From NCBI RefSeq assembly GCF_026013605.1, contig NZ_JAPDPJ010000036.1:1-63778 (forward strand): a stretch of DNA of 63,778 nt, written 5' to 3'. Under the pieces are notes generated by a model. The model saw only the letters and a list, made by a program, of their open reading frames with translations. It was not told the origin of the DNA and searched no databases. Position numbers and translations under genes: made by a program. Origin of the DNA: Plebeiibacterium sediminum (GTDB lineage Bacteria; Bacteroidota; Bacteroidia; Bacteroidales; Marinilabiliaceae). Below are positions 48,417 through 57,742 of the stretch, piece by piece (within the stretch, counting starts at the first letter, position 1; every line of letters starts with the position of its first letter).

Positions 48417-48713
48417 TTAAAGTGCGAATCTTAAAATAATAATTGCCAATGCATAAACTAAAGTAGCTGTTACAATTCCTCTGGCAGCTAATAATCGGTC
48501 GAGTTTAATGGCGATCATAAAAATTGCCAGATTAGGAAGTACACTTATACTTAATAGTTTTGTAAATCCATGTGCTTCCATTAATCCTGTTATAAACTCA
48601 TTCAAGCTTAATGAATTTCCAAAACGGAAGTAAAAGATTAACCAAGATGTAACAATAGGTAAAATAAGTCCTATAATGAGTCCTATGTATAATTTATTGC
48701 ATTTACAGGGCAT
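48417..48713 (-). CDS. small integral membrane protein, unknown function
   Basis: A 98-residue protein with three predicted membrane helices (about 8-28, 48-68, 78-97) and an N-terminal CKC motif. It overlaps surE by 11 bases and is therefore likely co-translated with it. I do not recognise the family; homologous small proteins are found after surE in some Bacteroidota, which would be worth confirming. Confidence 0.65.
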   Translation of the reverse strand: MPCKCNKLYIGLIIGLILPIVTSWLIFYFRFGNSLSLNEFITGLMEAHGFTKLLSISVLPNLAIFMIAIKLDRLLAARGIVTATLVYALAIIILRFAL

Positions 48714-49470
48714 ACTTAATCTCCTTATTTAATGTTTCAAAATCAGTTATATCAATTTTACATGGAACAACAGTTGCAAAGTTTTGCTCTAAAAAGTACT
48801 CATCAGTGTCTTTTGCTTCAGGTTCCAGGTTTTTAAAATGACCGGTAAGCCAGTAATATTTCTGACCTCTGGGATCTTCTCTCTCAATAAATTCTTCAAC
48901 CCATTTACCGTTTCCTTGTCTGCAGTGTTTAATGCCTGCCAGTTTCTTTGATTCAGGGATGTTTACATTTAAAAATGTACCAGATGGCAAACCATTTTTA
49001 ATGGTTTCGGATAAAACACTTCTGATAACTTTTTTACTTTCACTAAAATCAGCATCAGGATCATAACTTAATAATGAAAAGCCAATGGAAGGAACACCAT
49101 TTAAACAACCTTCTCTTGCAGCTCCAAGAGTTCCTGAATAATGAACACTTGTTGAACTATTGGTGCCGTGGTTTATTCCGGAAACAATATAGTCTGGTTT
49201 TTCATCTAAAATAAAATGAAGAGCAAGCTTAACGCAATCGGCAGGAGTACCATTGGTTTGGTAAAAATGAATCCCGTTTCTTTCCTCAACTTCCTTAATT
49301 CTTAATGGATCTTTAACTGTGATGGCATGAGACATTGCAGAATAAGATCTGTCTGCTGAAACAACAATAACTTTACCAAATTCTTTTACTGTTTCTGCTA
49401 AAGTAAGTATGCCTTTAGCATGAATTCCATCATCGTTAGTTACTAGTATTACTGGTTTTTCTTTTGTCAC
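48703..49470 (-). CDS. surE: 5'/3'-nucleotidase SurE
   Basis: A 255-residue metal-dependent nucleoside monophosphate phosphatase. The acidic metal-binding motif is LVTNDDG at the start; further family marks are SADRSYSAMSHAIT, TNGTPADCVKL and VSGINHGTNSSTSVHYSGT. Cytosolic stress-survival protein. It overlaps a small membrane-protein gene. A minus-strand TATATTTG box at 49496-49503 is a likely -7 element. Confidence 0.95.
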   Translation of the reverse strand: MTKEKPVILVTNDDGIHAKGILTLAETVKEFGKVIVVSADRSYSAMSHAITVKDPLRIKEVEERNGIHFYQTNGTPADCVKLALHFILDEKPDYIVSGINHGTNSSTSVHYSGTLGAAREGCLNGVPSIGFSLLSYDPDADFSESKKVIRSVLSETIKNGLPSGTFLNVNIPESKKLAGIKHCRQGNGKWVEEFIEREDPRGQKYYWLTGHFKNLEPEAKDTDEYFLEQNFATVVPCKIDITDFETLNKEIKYAL

Positions 49471-49761
49471 GACCGTGTTGATTTTATTTAGATTCCAAAT
49501 ATAAATAGTCTTTCTTAGAAAAGTTGAAATTACAACACAAAAAGCTCAAAGCGAAATCTATGTTTAAATATAAAAAAGGAATATTTACAATTTTTTCAAT
49601 AGCATTTAAAATTAAGAATAAACATATCATCTTTAATTCACAAAAATTCGGTACTTGAAATCAAAATAATTACTTTTGTTGGCTCAAAATAAAATTCTGA
49701 TAAAGAATAGACTTTTGAATTGTTATATTCCTTGTTAAAGGTTAAATCAAAAACATTACAA

Positions 49762-52218
49762 ATGCAAATTTCATATAACTGGCTAAAGAATTATTTAAAT
49801 ATTGATATTGAGGTAGATAAAGTGTCTGAAATATTGACAGATATCGGACTCGAAGTTGGCGGAGTAGAAGAGGTTCAGTCTGTTAAAGGAGGACTGGAAG
49901 GATTGGTTATTGGCGAAGTATTAACTTGTGAAAGACATCCGAATGCCGATAAGTTAAGTAAAACTACCGTTAATGTAGGTGGAGATGAAATTCTACCGGT
50001 TGTGTGTGGAGCTCCCAATGTGGCTGCAGGTCAAAAAGTTGTGGTTGCAACAGTGGGTGCTGTATTGTACGATGGTGATGAAAGTTTTACGATCAAGAAA
50101 TCAAAAATCAGAGGTGAGGAATCACAAGGAATGATATGTGCTGAGGATGAAATTGGTTTAGGTAAAAGTCATGATGGAATTATGGTTTTACCTGCTGATG
50201 TTGCTGTTGGTACTCCTGCAAAAGAATATTTTAAGGTAGAATCTGATGTGGTTTTTGAAGTTGATTTAACTCCAAACCGAGTTGATAGTGCTTCGCATTA
50301 TGGTGTAGCTCGTGATTTAGCGGCTTACTTAAAATCAAATGGAAAAGAAGCAAACCTTCAGTTACCATCAATTGAAGATTTTAAAGTAGATAATAATGAT
50401 TTCCCGGTAGAAATTGTTGTTGAAAACGAAGAGGCTTGTCCAAGATATTGTGGTGTAACTATTTCCGGAGTGACTGTTCAGGATTCACCGGATTGGTTAA
50501 AGAATAAATTAAAGTTAATAGGATTATCTCCAATTAACAATGTAGTGGATGTTACTAATTTTGTTTTACATGAGTTAGGACAACCTTTACATGCTTTTGA
50601 CGGAGATGAAATTAAAGGCAATAAAGTAGTTGTAAAAACACTCGCTGAAAAAAGTAAGTTTACTACTTTAGATGAAATAGAAAGAGAGCTTTCAGATAAA
50701 GACTTAATGATTTGTAATGCAGAGGAAGGAATGTGTATTGCAGGTGTATTTGGAGGAATGAAAAGTGGTGTTAAAGCGTCTACTACTAAAGTATTTTTAG
50801 AAAGTGCTTACTTTAATCCTGTTTTTGTTCGTAAAACAGCAAAAAGACATACGCTAAGTACTGATGCATCTTTCCGTTTTGAAAGAGGTATTGATCCAAA
50901 TATTACTGTATTTGCACTAAAAAGAGCTGCTTCATTAATTAAAAAAGTTGCTGGTGGAACTATTTCTTCTGAAATTACAGATATCTATCCTAATCCAATA
51001 GCCAACTTTGAAGTGGATGTAAAATGGAAGAATATTTTACGATTAATTGGTAAAGATCTTTCAAAAGAAACCATTAAAACCATTGTGACTTCATTGGAAA
51101 TGGAAATTCTTAACGAGGATGAGGTAGGTATGAAACTTTCAATTCCTCCTTATAGAGTTGATGTTCAAAGAGAAATTGATGTTATTGAAGATATCTTAAG
51201 AATTTACGGATATAATAATATTGAGATTCCGGAAGCTGTTCACTCAACTTTGGTTTACTCCGATAAACCGGATGACCATAAGGTTAAAAATATTATAGCT
51301 AATCAGTTGGTTTCTCAGGGCTTTAGTGAAATCATGTGTAATTCACTTACAAAACCCGGATTTTATTCCAATTTGACAAAATACCCTGAAAATAATGTTG
51401 TTGCAATATTTAATCCATTGAGTAATGATTTAGGAGGAATGCGCCAATCATTAGTGATGGGGGGATTGGAATCAATCGTTCATAATGTAAACCGAAGAAG
51501 TGCTGATTTAAAATTATTTGAATTTGGTAACTGCTATAGTTTAAATAATCCGGAAGGGGAAAAAGGATCATTGGATAAATACTCAGAGCATCATTCATTA
51601 GGTGTGTTCTTAACTGGTAATATGATTACAGCGAACTGGAATGCTCAGGAAAGAAAAGTTTCTTTTGCAGATATGCGAGCTGTGGTTAATCAAATCATCT
51701 TACGTTTGAATATTCCTGAAGCAATGTTAGCTGAAACAGATGTTGAAAATGATGTATTTATTGAAGGTGTTTCGTTAGCAACGAAAAATAAAATTCACCT
51801 GGTTGATTTCGGAATTGTTAGTCCTGAGTTAAGTAAAATATTCGGATTAAAAGAGACTGTTTACTTTGCTGAATTTAATTGGAATAACTTATTGAAAGTT
51901 GCAGGAAAACAGACTGTTATTTATAAAGAGATTCCTAAATATCCTGAAGTAAGTCGTGATTTAGCTTTATTAGTTGATAAAAACGTTACGTTTGGGCAAA
52001 TTAAAGAGGTAGCATTAAAAACTGAGAAAAAGTTATTAAAAAGCGTTTCTTTATTTGATATTTACGAGGGTGAGAAGTTAGGAGCCGACAAGAAATCGTA
52101 TGCTGTAAACTTTATTTTACAAGATGAAAATAAAACACTTACAGATAAGCAGATTGATAAAATAATGAGTAATATGGTTAAGAATCTTGAAAGAGAAGTG
52201 AATGCTTCGTTGAGATAA
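49762..52218 (+). CDS. pheT: phenylalanine--tRNA ligase beta subunit
   Basis: From the ATG at 49762 (MQISYNWLKNYLN) the protein is 818 residues. In order: tRNA-binding OB-fold domain (about 40-150), B3/B4 editing domain (about 210-390), B5 domain (about 400-475), class II-like core and a C-terminal ferredoxin-like anticodon-binding domain (about 725-815, from YKEIPKYPEVSRDLALL). It forms an alpha2-beta2 enzyme with PheS, which is not in this window. The frame from 49720 adds 14 residues not typical of the family. A TACTTTTG box at 49671-49678 is a likely -7 element. Confidence 0.96.
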   Translation: MQISYNWLKNYLNIDIEVDKVSEILTDIGLEVGGVEEVQSVKGGLEGLVIGEVLTCERHPNADKLSKTTVNVGGDEILPVVCGAPNVAAGQKVVVATVGAVLYDGDESFTIKKSKIRGEESQGMICAEDEIGLGKSHDGIMVLPADVAVGTPAKEYFKVESDVVFEVDLTPNRVDSASHYGVARDLAAYLKSNGKEANLQLPSIEDFKVDNNDFPVEIVVENEEACPRYCGVTISGVTVQDSPDWLKNKLKLIGLSPINNVVDVTNFVLHELGQPLHAFDGDEIKGNKVVVKTLAEKSKFTTLDEIERELSDKDLMICNAEEGMCIAGVFGGMKSGVKASTTKVFLESAYFNPVFVRKTAKRHTLSTDASFRFERGIDPNITVFALKRAASLIKKVAGGTISSEITDIYPNPIANFEVDVKWKNILRLIGKDLSKETIKTIVTSLEMEILNEDEVGMKLSIPPYRVDVQREIDVIEDILRIYGYNNIEIPEAVHSTLVYSDKPDDHKVKNIIANQLVSQGFSEIMCNSLTKPGFYSNLTKYPENNVVAIFNPLSNDLGGMRQSLVMGGLESIVHNVNRRSADLKLFEFGNCYSLNNPEGEKGSLDKYSEHHSLGVFLTGNMITANWNAQERKVSFADMRAVVNQIILRLNIPEAMLAETDVENDVFIEGVSLATKNKIHLVDFGIVSPELSKIFGLKETVYFAEFNWNNLLKVAGKQTVIYKEIPKYPEVSRDLALLVDKNVTFGQIKEVALKTEKKLLKSVSLFDIYEGEKLGADKKSYAVNFILQDENKTLTDKQIDKIMSNMVKNLEREVNASLR

Positions 52219-52241
52219 TCAGTTACAAAATAAAATATTAG

Positions 52242-52278
52242 AAAAGAGTTGTTGGAGTAATCTGGCAACTCTTTTTTT
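52242..52278 (+). terminator. terminator after pheT
   Basis: AAAAGAGTTG (52242-52251) pairs with CAACTCTTTT (52266-52275), followed by a T run. Confidence 0.85.
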
Positions 52279-52283
52279 ATTGC

Positions 52284-52456
52284 GCATCGCAAATCTACAC
52301 GGGTTTATCGCAACGCCATCGCAAATTTACGCAAATTTATCGCAACGGCATCGCCAGGGGATCGGGTCAGGATCGGAACAGCGTGGCAAAGTTTCGCTAC
52401 CTGATCACAACCTTATTGCAACATCATGGCCATATATTTGCGATGATCTTGTGATT
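52284..52456. repeat. GC-rich repeat block with tandem 32-bp units and palindromes
   Basis: Two 32-base tandem units (52284-52315 and 52316-52347) agree at 26 of 32 positions and share TTTATCGCAACG; a third begins at 52348. The heptamer ATCGCAA occurs four times. Further right, TCAGG/CCTGA (52366-52370 with 52400-52404) and ATCACAA/TTGTGAT (52404-52410 with 52449-52455) form inverted repeats. Bases 52281-52410 are about 52% G+C (67 of 130 counted by hand), far above the AT-rich surroundings. No credible gene. Likely a REP/MITE-like element or mobile-DNA remnant. Confidence 0.75.
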
Positions 52457-52590
52457 AGGAGTTGATAAGATATGGAATATTGGAGTAGGAGGGTCATGTT
52501 TGGGTAGGAGTGTTTTAAATATATTAGGGTGAATGTAAAGCGTTAAAACCACTCAAATTTATGATTGAAAATTTATTATCTTTGTTTAGA
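52457..52590. other. purine-rich spacer before the nucleotidyltransferase gene
   Basis: This stretch is rich in G and A (GGAGTAGGAGGG, GGGTAGGAGTG) and has no open frame or hairpin of note. A TATCTTTG match to the -7 consensus (52577-52584) lies only six bases before the preferred ATG at 52591, too close for a normal leader, so the promoter is unclear. Confidence 0.45.
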
Positions 52591-52899
52591 ATGAAACTAT
52601 TAAATCAATATACAGAACAGATTAAGAGGCTTTGTGAATTAAACAAGGTAAAAACGCTTTTTGCTTTTGGTTCAATTACTACAGATGATTTCAGACCAGA
52701 TAGTGATATTGATTTAATTGTTGATATAGAAGACTCCGATCCAATTTCATATTCAGATAAATATTTCAATCTGAAATTTCAACTAGAAGATATTCTAAAA
52801 AGGCATATTGACCTACTTGAAAAAAAAGCTATTCGAAATAGATTTCTAAAAAAAGAAATAGACCAAACAAAAGTTTTAATTTATGGAAATAGAGATTAA
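52591..52899 (+). CDS. MntA-type nucleotidyltransferase (antitoxin of a HEPN/MNT module)
   Basis: From the ATG at 52591 a 102-residue minimal nucleotidyltransferase. The catalytic signature is FAFGSITTDDFRPDSDIDLIV: the GS motif followed by the D-x-D pair. In HepT/MntA modules this enzyme AMPylates and silences a HEPN ribonuclease encoded by the next gene. The frame also opens at 52561, but that adds ten residues not typical of the family. The next frame overlaps its end by 17 bases and is a ruined HEPN gene, so this antitoxin appears to be an orphan. Confidence 0.85.
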   Translation: MKLLNQYTEQIKRLCELNKVKTLFAFGSITTDDFRPDSDIDLIVDIEDSDPISYSDKYFNLKFQLEDILKRHIDLLEKKAIRNRFLKKEIDQTKVLIYGNRD

Positions 52900-52987
52900 A
52901 ACTTGGCTTGAAGATATCATTTGGGCAATTGTTTGTAATGATTTGAAAAAATTACAAAACGAAATCATAAAACTTATCGAAGAATAA
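52883..52987 (+). pseudogene. HEPN/DUF86 toxin remnant with internal deletion
   Basis: A 34-codon frame overlapping the nucleotidyltransferase gene by 17 bases, as intact HEPN toxins do. Its first residues MEIEIKTWLEDI resemble the N terminus of DUF86 (KTWLxDI), and they run directly into IIWAIVCNDLKKLQNEIIKL, which resembles the C-terminal end (VWxIIxNDLxxLKxxI). The 75-80 residues between them, including the RxxxxH ribonuclease motif, are missing. The frame is still open, so the deletion seems to be in frame. It cannot be an active toxin. Confidence 0.75.
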
Positions 52988-53040
52988 TATGCGCATATTG
53001 TTGAGTCATTTATTCCTGTTAATGCGGTATGATAACAAAT

Positions 53041-53071
53041 AAAAAAGGCTGCTCAAAAAATGAACAGCCTT
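53041..53071 (-). terminator. terminator after aconitase
   Basis: AAGGCTG/CAGCCTT with inner TCA/TGA pairs (53045-53055 with 53061-53071). On the minus strand it is followed by a U run. Confidence 0.8.
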
Positions 53072-53097
53072 GATATTTTGAAGCAAAGTCTTCTTAA

Positions 53098-55359
53098 TTA
53101 AGCGTTTTGCTTTTTAATTAAATTTAAAGCACTACCATTTTTAAACCACTCAATTTGTTGTGCATTATAAGTGTGGTTTGCAACAATAGAATCTGTTGAA
53201 CCATCAGCATGAACCACTTCAATGGTTAATGGCTTACCAGGTGCAAAATCAACAAGATCAATAAAGTTGAAAGTATCGTCTTCCTGAATTTTATCGTAGT
53301 CAGCTTCGTTGGCAAAAGTTAAACCTAACATACCTTGTTTTTTTAGGTTTGTTTCGTGAATACGTGCAAAACTTTTTACCAATACAGCTCTAACGCCAAG
53401 ATGTCTTGGTTCCATAGCTGCATGCTCTCTTGAAGAACCTTCTCCGTAGTTGTGATCACCAACAACAACAGTAGGGATTCCAGCTTCTTTGTAAGCTCTT
53501 TGAGTAGCTGGAACTTCACCATACTCTCCTGTAAGCTGAGATTTAACTTTGTTTGTTTCACCGTTAAACTTGTTAACAGCACCAATAAGCATGTTGTTTG
53601 AAATATTATCAAGGTGTCCGCGATATTTTAACCAAGGACCAGCCATAGAAATGTGGTCAGTAGTACATTTTCCTTCAGCCTTAATTAAAAGCTTAGCACC
53701 GGTAATATTTTTACCATCCCATTCTGCAAAAGGAGTTAGTAATTGAAGTCTGTCACTTTCCGGAGAAACAATGACCTCGATACCAGAACCATTTTCAGCT
53801 GGAGCTTGATAACCCGGGTCTTCAACATCAAAACCTTTAGGAGGTAACTCATTTCCTGTGGGCGCTTCCAGTTTTACTGTTTCGCCTTTATCATTCACTA
53901 AGGTATCGGTAATAGGGTTAAAACCTAAGTCTCCGGCAATAGCTAAAGCAGTCACTAATTCAGGAGATCCAACAAAAGCATAGGTGTTTGGATTACCATC
54001 TGCACGTTTCGCAAAGTTTCTGTTAAATGAGTGTACAATGGTATTTTTTTCTTGTTTTTCTGCACCCATACGAGCCCACATACCAATACAAGGTCCACAA
54101 GCATTGGCAAATACCACTCCATCAATCTTTTTAAAGGTATCAACCATTCCATCTCTGTCGATAGTATAACGTACTTGTTCAGAACCAGGAGTGATTGAGA
54201 ATTCAGCTTTAGCTTTTAATCCTTTTTTAACAGCGTCTTCAGCAACTGATGAAGCTTTTGAAATATCTTCGTATGATGAGTTTGTACATGAACCAATCAA
54301 ACCAACTTCTACTTTTAATGGCCAACCGTTTTTCTCAGCCTCTTCACGCATTTGACTGATAGGAGTAGCGCGGTCCGGAGTAAAAGGTCCGTTTAAGTGT
54401 GGCTCAAGTTCATCAAGATTAATTTCAATTACCTGATCAAAATATTTTTCAGGATTGGCATATACTTCAGCATCAGCAGTAAGCAAATCTTTTACTTCGT
54501 TAGCTGCATTGGCCACATCATCTCTGTTTGTAGCTCTCAAGTAACGCTCCATGGATGCATCATAACCAAATGTAGAAGTTGTGGCTCCAATTTCTGCACC
54601 CATGTTACAAATGGTTCCTTTACCAGTACAGGATAATGATTCGGCACCTTCTCCAAAATATTCAACAATGCAACCAGTACCACCTTTTACAGTTAAGATT
54701 CCGGCAACTTTTAATATGATATCTTTAGGAGCAGTCCAGCCATTTAGTTTTCCTGTAAGCTTAACACCAATTAATTTTGGAAATTTAAGTTCCCAAGGCA
54801 TTCCTGCCATTACATCAACGGCATCAGCACCACCAACACCAATGGCAACCATACCTAAACCACCTGCATTTACAGTATGAGAATCTGTTCCAATCATCAT
54901 ACCTCCCGGGAAAGCATAATTTTCTAAAACTACCTGGTGAATAATACCAGCACCCGGTTTCCAGAATCCAATGCCATAACGGTTTGTTACCGAGCTTAAA
55001 AAGTCATAAACTTCTTTGTTTGATACTTTAGCTGTGGCTAAATCCTTTTCTGCTTCAACTTTTGCCTGTATTAGGTGGTCTGCATGCACAGTAGATGGCA
55101 CAGCAGCTTTATCTTTTCCGGCTTGCATAAACTGAAGCAAAGCCATTTGTGCAGTAGCATCCTGCATGGCAACCCTGTCAGGATTAAAGTTTACATAAGA
55201 TTCACCTCTTGTAAATGCTTCATTCGTATCTTCAGCAAGATGGGCATAAAGGATTTTTTCTGTAAGAGTAAGTGGTTTGTCCAAGATGGTTCTAGCTTTA
55301 TCAACTTTTTCTCCCATTTGGGCGTACACTTTCTTAATCATGTCAATGTCAAAGGCCAT
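53098..55359 (-). CDS. aconitate hydratase
   Basis: A 753-residue [4Fe-4S] enzyme of the TCA cycle that isomerises citrate and isocitrate. The cluster cysteines are in [10 protein letters not shown] and [24 protein letters not shown] and the C-terminal swivel domain ([14 protein letters not shown]) are present. The length and layout match the mitochondrial-type aconitase common in Bacteroidota. Its oxygen-sensitive cluster fits an organism with strong peroxide defences. A 240-base spacer separates it from a divergent permease gene. Confidence 0.96.
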   Translation of the reverse strand: MAFDIDMIKKVYAQMGEKVDKARTILDKPLTLTEKILYAHLAEDTNEAFTRGESYVNFNPDRVAMQDATAQMALLQFMQAGKDKAAVPSTVHADHLIQAKVEAEKDLATAKVSNKEVYDFLSSVTNRYGIGFWKPGAGIIHQVVLENYAFPGGMMIGTDSHTVNAGGLGMVAIGVGGADAVDVMAGMPWELKFPKLIGVKLTGKLNGWTAPKDIILKVAGILTVKGGTGCIVEYFGEGAESLSCTGKGTICNMGAEIGATTSTFGYDASMERYLRATNRDDVANAANEVKDLLTADAEVYANPEKYFDQVIEINLDELEPHLNGPFTPDRATPISQMREEAEKNGWPLKVEVGLIGSCTNSSYEDISKASSVAEDAVKKGLKAKAEFSITPGSEQVRYTIDRDGMVDTFKKIDGVVFANACGPCIGMWARMGAEKQEKNTIVHSFNRNFAKRADGNPNTYAFVGSPELVTALAIAGDLGFNPITDTLVNDKGETVKLEAPTGNELPPKGFDVEDPGYQAPAENGSGIEVIVSPESDRLQLLTPFAEWDGKNITGAKLLIKAEGKCTTDHISMAGPWLKYRGHLDNISNNMLIGAVNKFNGETNKVKSQLTGEYGEVPATQRAYKEAGIPTVVVGDHNYGEGSSREHAAMEPRHLGVRAVLVKSFARIHETNLKKQGMLGLTFANEADYDKIQEDDTFNFIDLVDFAPGKPLTIEVVHADGSTDSIVANHTYNAQQIEWFKNGSALNLIKKQNA

Positions 55360-55599
55360 AGCTATAATATTATTTTAAAGTTTTTGTAATTTAAGTATAA
55401 AATTAGGGTTGAGCAAAAAACGTTATCAAACATTTTTATTTGATTCTGTTATTTAAAATTGGAAGAACACAAAAATATAAAAAAAATGAATTAATATGCT
55501 TTTTGTCATGTTTAAATAGTAACCAAACATTCTGTAAAAAGTTTAAAATGTATGTCATTTTATTATATTTATAAAATAATTTAAGAACAAACCTGTATC

Positions 55600-56844
55600 A
55601 TGGTTTCAAAACTATTCATTGAAAATGTTAAGATTGCTTTTGGAGCAATAAAATCTAATAAATTAAGAACAATCTTAACGATTCTGATTATTGTAATAGG
55701 AATTACGGCCTTGGTAGGTATTATTACTGCGGTAAAATCAATAGAGACAGCTATTTCAAGTAACTTTACAAGTATGGGAGCCAATACTTTTACTATTGAA
55801 AGCAGAGGATCAAACATTGTTATCGGTAAGCAAAGACATAGAACCAAGAGTTTTGGCTATATCTCATATAAAGAAGCAACAGAGTTTAAAGAATCATTTC
55901 ATTTTCCGGCTGTTGTTACCATTTCGTATGTTGCTTCAGGTAATGCAACCATAAAGTATGAATCAAACAAATCAAACCCCAATGTTAGTGTAATAGGAAT
56001 TGATGAGAATTTTATAACAACATCGGGGCACATTATAAAAGAAGGGAGAGGGTTTTTAAAGCAGGATATTGAAAATGGCAGAAATGTAGCAGTGATTGGA
56101 TCTGCTTTATATAAAAAGTTATTCCCAAGTAAAATTAGTGCAGTTGATAAAGTGATTTCATTGGCTTCGGGCAGATATAAGATTATAGGAGTACTGGAAG
56201 AAAAAGGAGCCGGATTTGGAGGTCAGAGTGATAATATTATTTTATTGCCTGTAAGTAATGTGAGGCAATATTTTAGTCGTCCGCAAATGTCTTTTAAAGT
56301 TGAGGTTAAGGCAAACAATCCCTCGCAGGTAGATGCCGCAGTAAGTGAAGCTACTGGTACATTTAGGTTAGTAAGAAGATTAAAAACAACAGATGAGAAC
56401 AATTTTAATATTGTAAAGAGTGATAATCTTTCGCGTATGTTAATAGAAAACTTATCCAATGTTACAATAATTGCCAATATTATTGGTTTTATAACATTGT
56501 TTGGTGCAGCCATAGGATTAATGAATATTATGCTTGTGGCAGTTACCGAAAGAACACGTGAAATAGGAATTAGAAAAGCAATAGGTGCCAATAAAAGAGC
56601 CATCCGTAATCAGTTTTTAATGGAGTCCATTACAATTGGAGTTTTGGGCGGAATTGGAGGTGTTTTATTGGGGATATTAGTTGGGAATTTATTATCAATG
56701 GTTTTAAATAGTGGTTTTGTTGTTCCCTGGGGATGGATTATAATCAGCATTGTTTTGTGTTTATTGGTTGGTTTACTTTCAGGATTAATGCCTGCTATAA
56801 AAGCTTCTAAATTAGAACCAATAGAATCTCTTAGATATGAGTAA
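55600..56844 (+). CDS. MacB-type ABC transporter permease
   Basis: A 414-residue permease with an N-terminal membrane helix (about 20-42), a periplasmic MacB-PCD domain (about 50-260) and a C-terminal FtsX domain with three helices (about 285-410; VAVTERTREIGIRKAIGA is the family signature). Such permeases drive export of lipoproteins or peptides, with an ATPase and membrane-fusion partner encoded elsewhere. It lies 19 bases before the glucosaminidase gene, so they are probably co-transcribed. Confidence 0.9.
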   Translation: MVSKLFIENVKIAFGAIKSNKLRTILTILIIVIGITALVGIITAVKSIETAISSNFTSMGANTFTIESRGSNIVIGKQRHRTKSFGYISYKEATEFKESFHFPAVVTISYVASGNATIKYESNKSNPNVSVIGIDENFITTSGHIIKEGRGFLKQDIENGRNVAVIGSALYKKLFPSKISAVDKVISLASGRYKIIGVLEEKGAGFGGQSDNIILLPVSNVRQYFSRPQMSFKVEVKANNPSQVDAAVSEATGTFRLVRRLKTTDENNFNIVKSDNLSRMLIENLSNVTIIANIIGFITLFGAAIGLMNIMLVAVTERTREIGIRKAIGANKRAIRNQFLMESITIGVLGGIGGVLLGILVGNLLSMVLNSGFVVPWGWIIISIVLCLLVGLLSGLMPAIKASKLEPIESLRYE

Positions 56845-56863
56845 TCTTTAATTAAAATGATAC

Positions 56864-57742
56864 ATGCAAAGTGAGTTAAAAAAAGTACTTACCAGTCAAA
56901 AGTATATTCCATTGGCAGGAATGATTATAGCTGCCCTTGTTTTATATTTTCTTAATCGTAGTAATAATAAAAAGCAGATTGAAGGAACAAATATTATTGT
57001 TTGTGATTGTAGCTCTGTTGATTCCATTGCAGAGATAACCTCAGAGGTTGTTAATCCTGTTTTATATAGTTCAATTCCTGATATGAGGGAAATTCATTAC
57101 AAAGAACGTACGCAGAAGTTTATTGATTTAATGCTTCCATCGGTTTTGTTAGCTTGCCAAAAGATGGACTTAAAAAGAGAACGGGTTCTGAAAATTAATG
57201 CTGCTATTAATAATGGGGTAGCCAGCGAAAGAGATTCCTTGTATCTGGATAGTTTGAAAGTGTTTTACAAGACCGATGATGTTAATGATGTGATTAAACG
57301 TCTTTATCCACATCCCGTATCTATTATAATAGCTCAGGCGGCAATAGAGAGTGGTTGGGCTACTTCCCGTTTTTGCAGAGAAGGCAATAATATTTTTGGA
57401 ATATGGTCATATAATTCATCCGAAAAGAGAATTAAAGCAGGACAGTCGAGAGGTGATAATACCGTTTATTTGCGCAAGTATGATTCCGTTTTTGAGTCGG
57501 TTTATGATTATCTGGAGACTATAGCAAGAGCTAATGCCTATAAGCAATTTAGAGAGATGAGGCTTTACTCAGATAATCCATATCGTTTAATCTGGTATTT
57601 GAATAATTATTCAGAGAAAAGATTTGCATATGTTCAGAATTTGCGCAATATGATTGAATTTAATGATCTTCATATATATGATAGTTACAGATTGGCTAAA
57701 ATCAATAAAAATGATACGATTTGGAAAAAGTTATTGGATTAG
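56864..57742 (+). CDS. glucosaminidase-domain (Bax-like) protein
   Basis: A 292-residue protein with an N-terminal membrane anchor (about 15-31) and a lysozyme-like glucosaminidase domain: QAAIESGWATSRF carries the catalytic Glu, then GNNIFGIWSY and the family end NNYSEKRFAYVQNLRNMI. Bax-type enzymes cut peptidoglycan glycan strands between GlcNAc and MurNAc. It overlaps the following deacetylase gene by 32 bases. Confidence 0.85.
   Translation: MQSELKKVLTSQKYIPLAGMIIAALVLYFLNRSNNKKQIEGTNIIVCDCSSVDSIAEITSEVVNPVLYSSIPDMREIHYKERTQKFIDLMLPSVLLACQKMDLKRERVLKINAAINNGVASERDSLYLDSLKVFYKTDDVNDVIKRLYPHPVSIIIAQAAIESGWATSRFCREGNNIFGIWSYNSSEKRIKAGQSRGDNTVYLRKYDSVFESVYDYLETIARANAYKQFREMRLYSDNPYRLIWYLNNYSEKRFAYVQNLRNMIEFNDLHIYDSYRLAKINKNDTIWKKLLD

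Noticed and set aside
52284-52347. CRISPR repeat pair
   Set aside because: Two adjacent 32-base units have no spacer between them, and no cas genes lie nearby.
52280-52465. 61-codon open frame across the GC-rich repeat block
   Set aside because: It starts at TTG, is made of the repeated ATCGCAA units and palindromes, and has no recognisable domain; the DNA repeats explain it better.
56223-56603. 126-codon frame on the minus strand
   Set aside because: Antisense to the MacB-type permease; hydrophobic character is a shadow of the permease helices.
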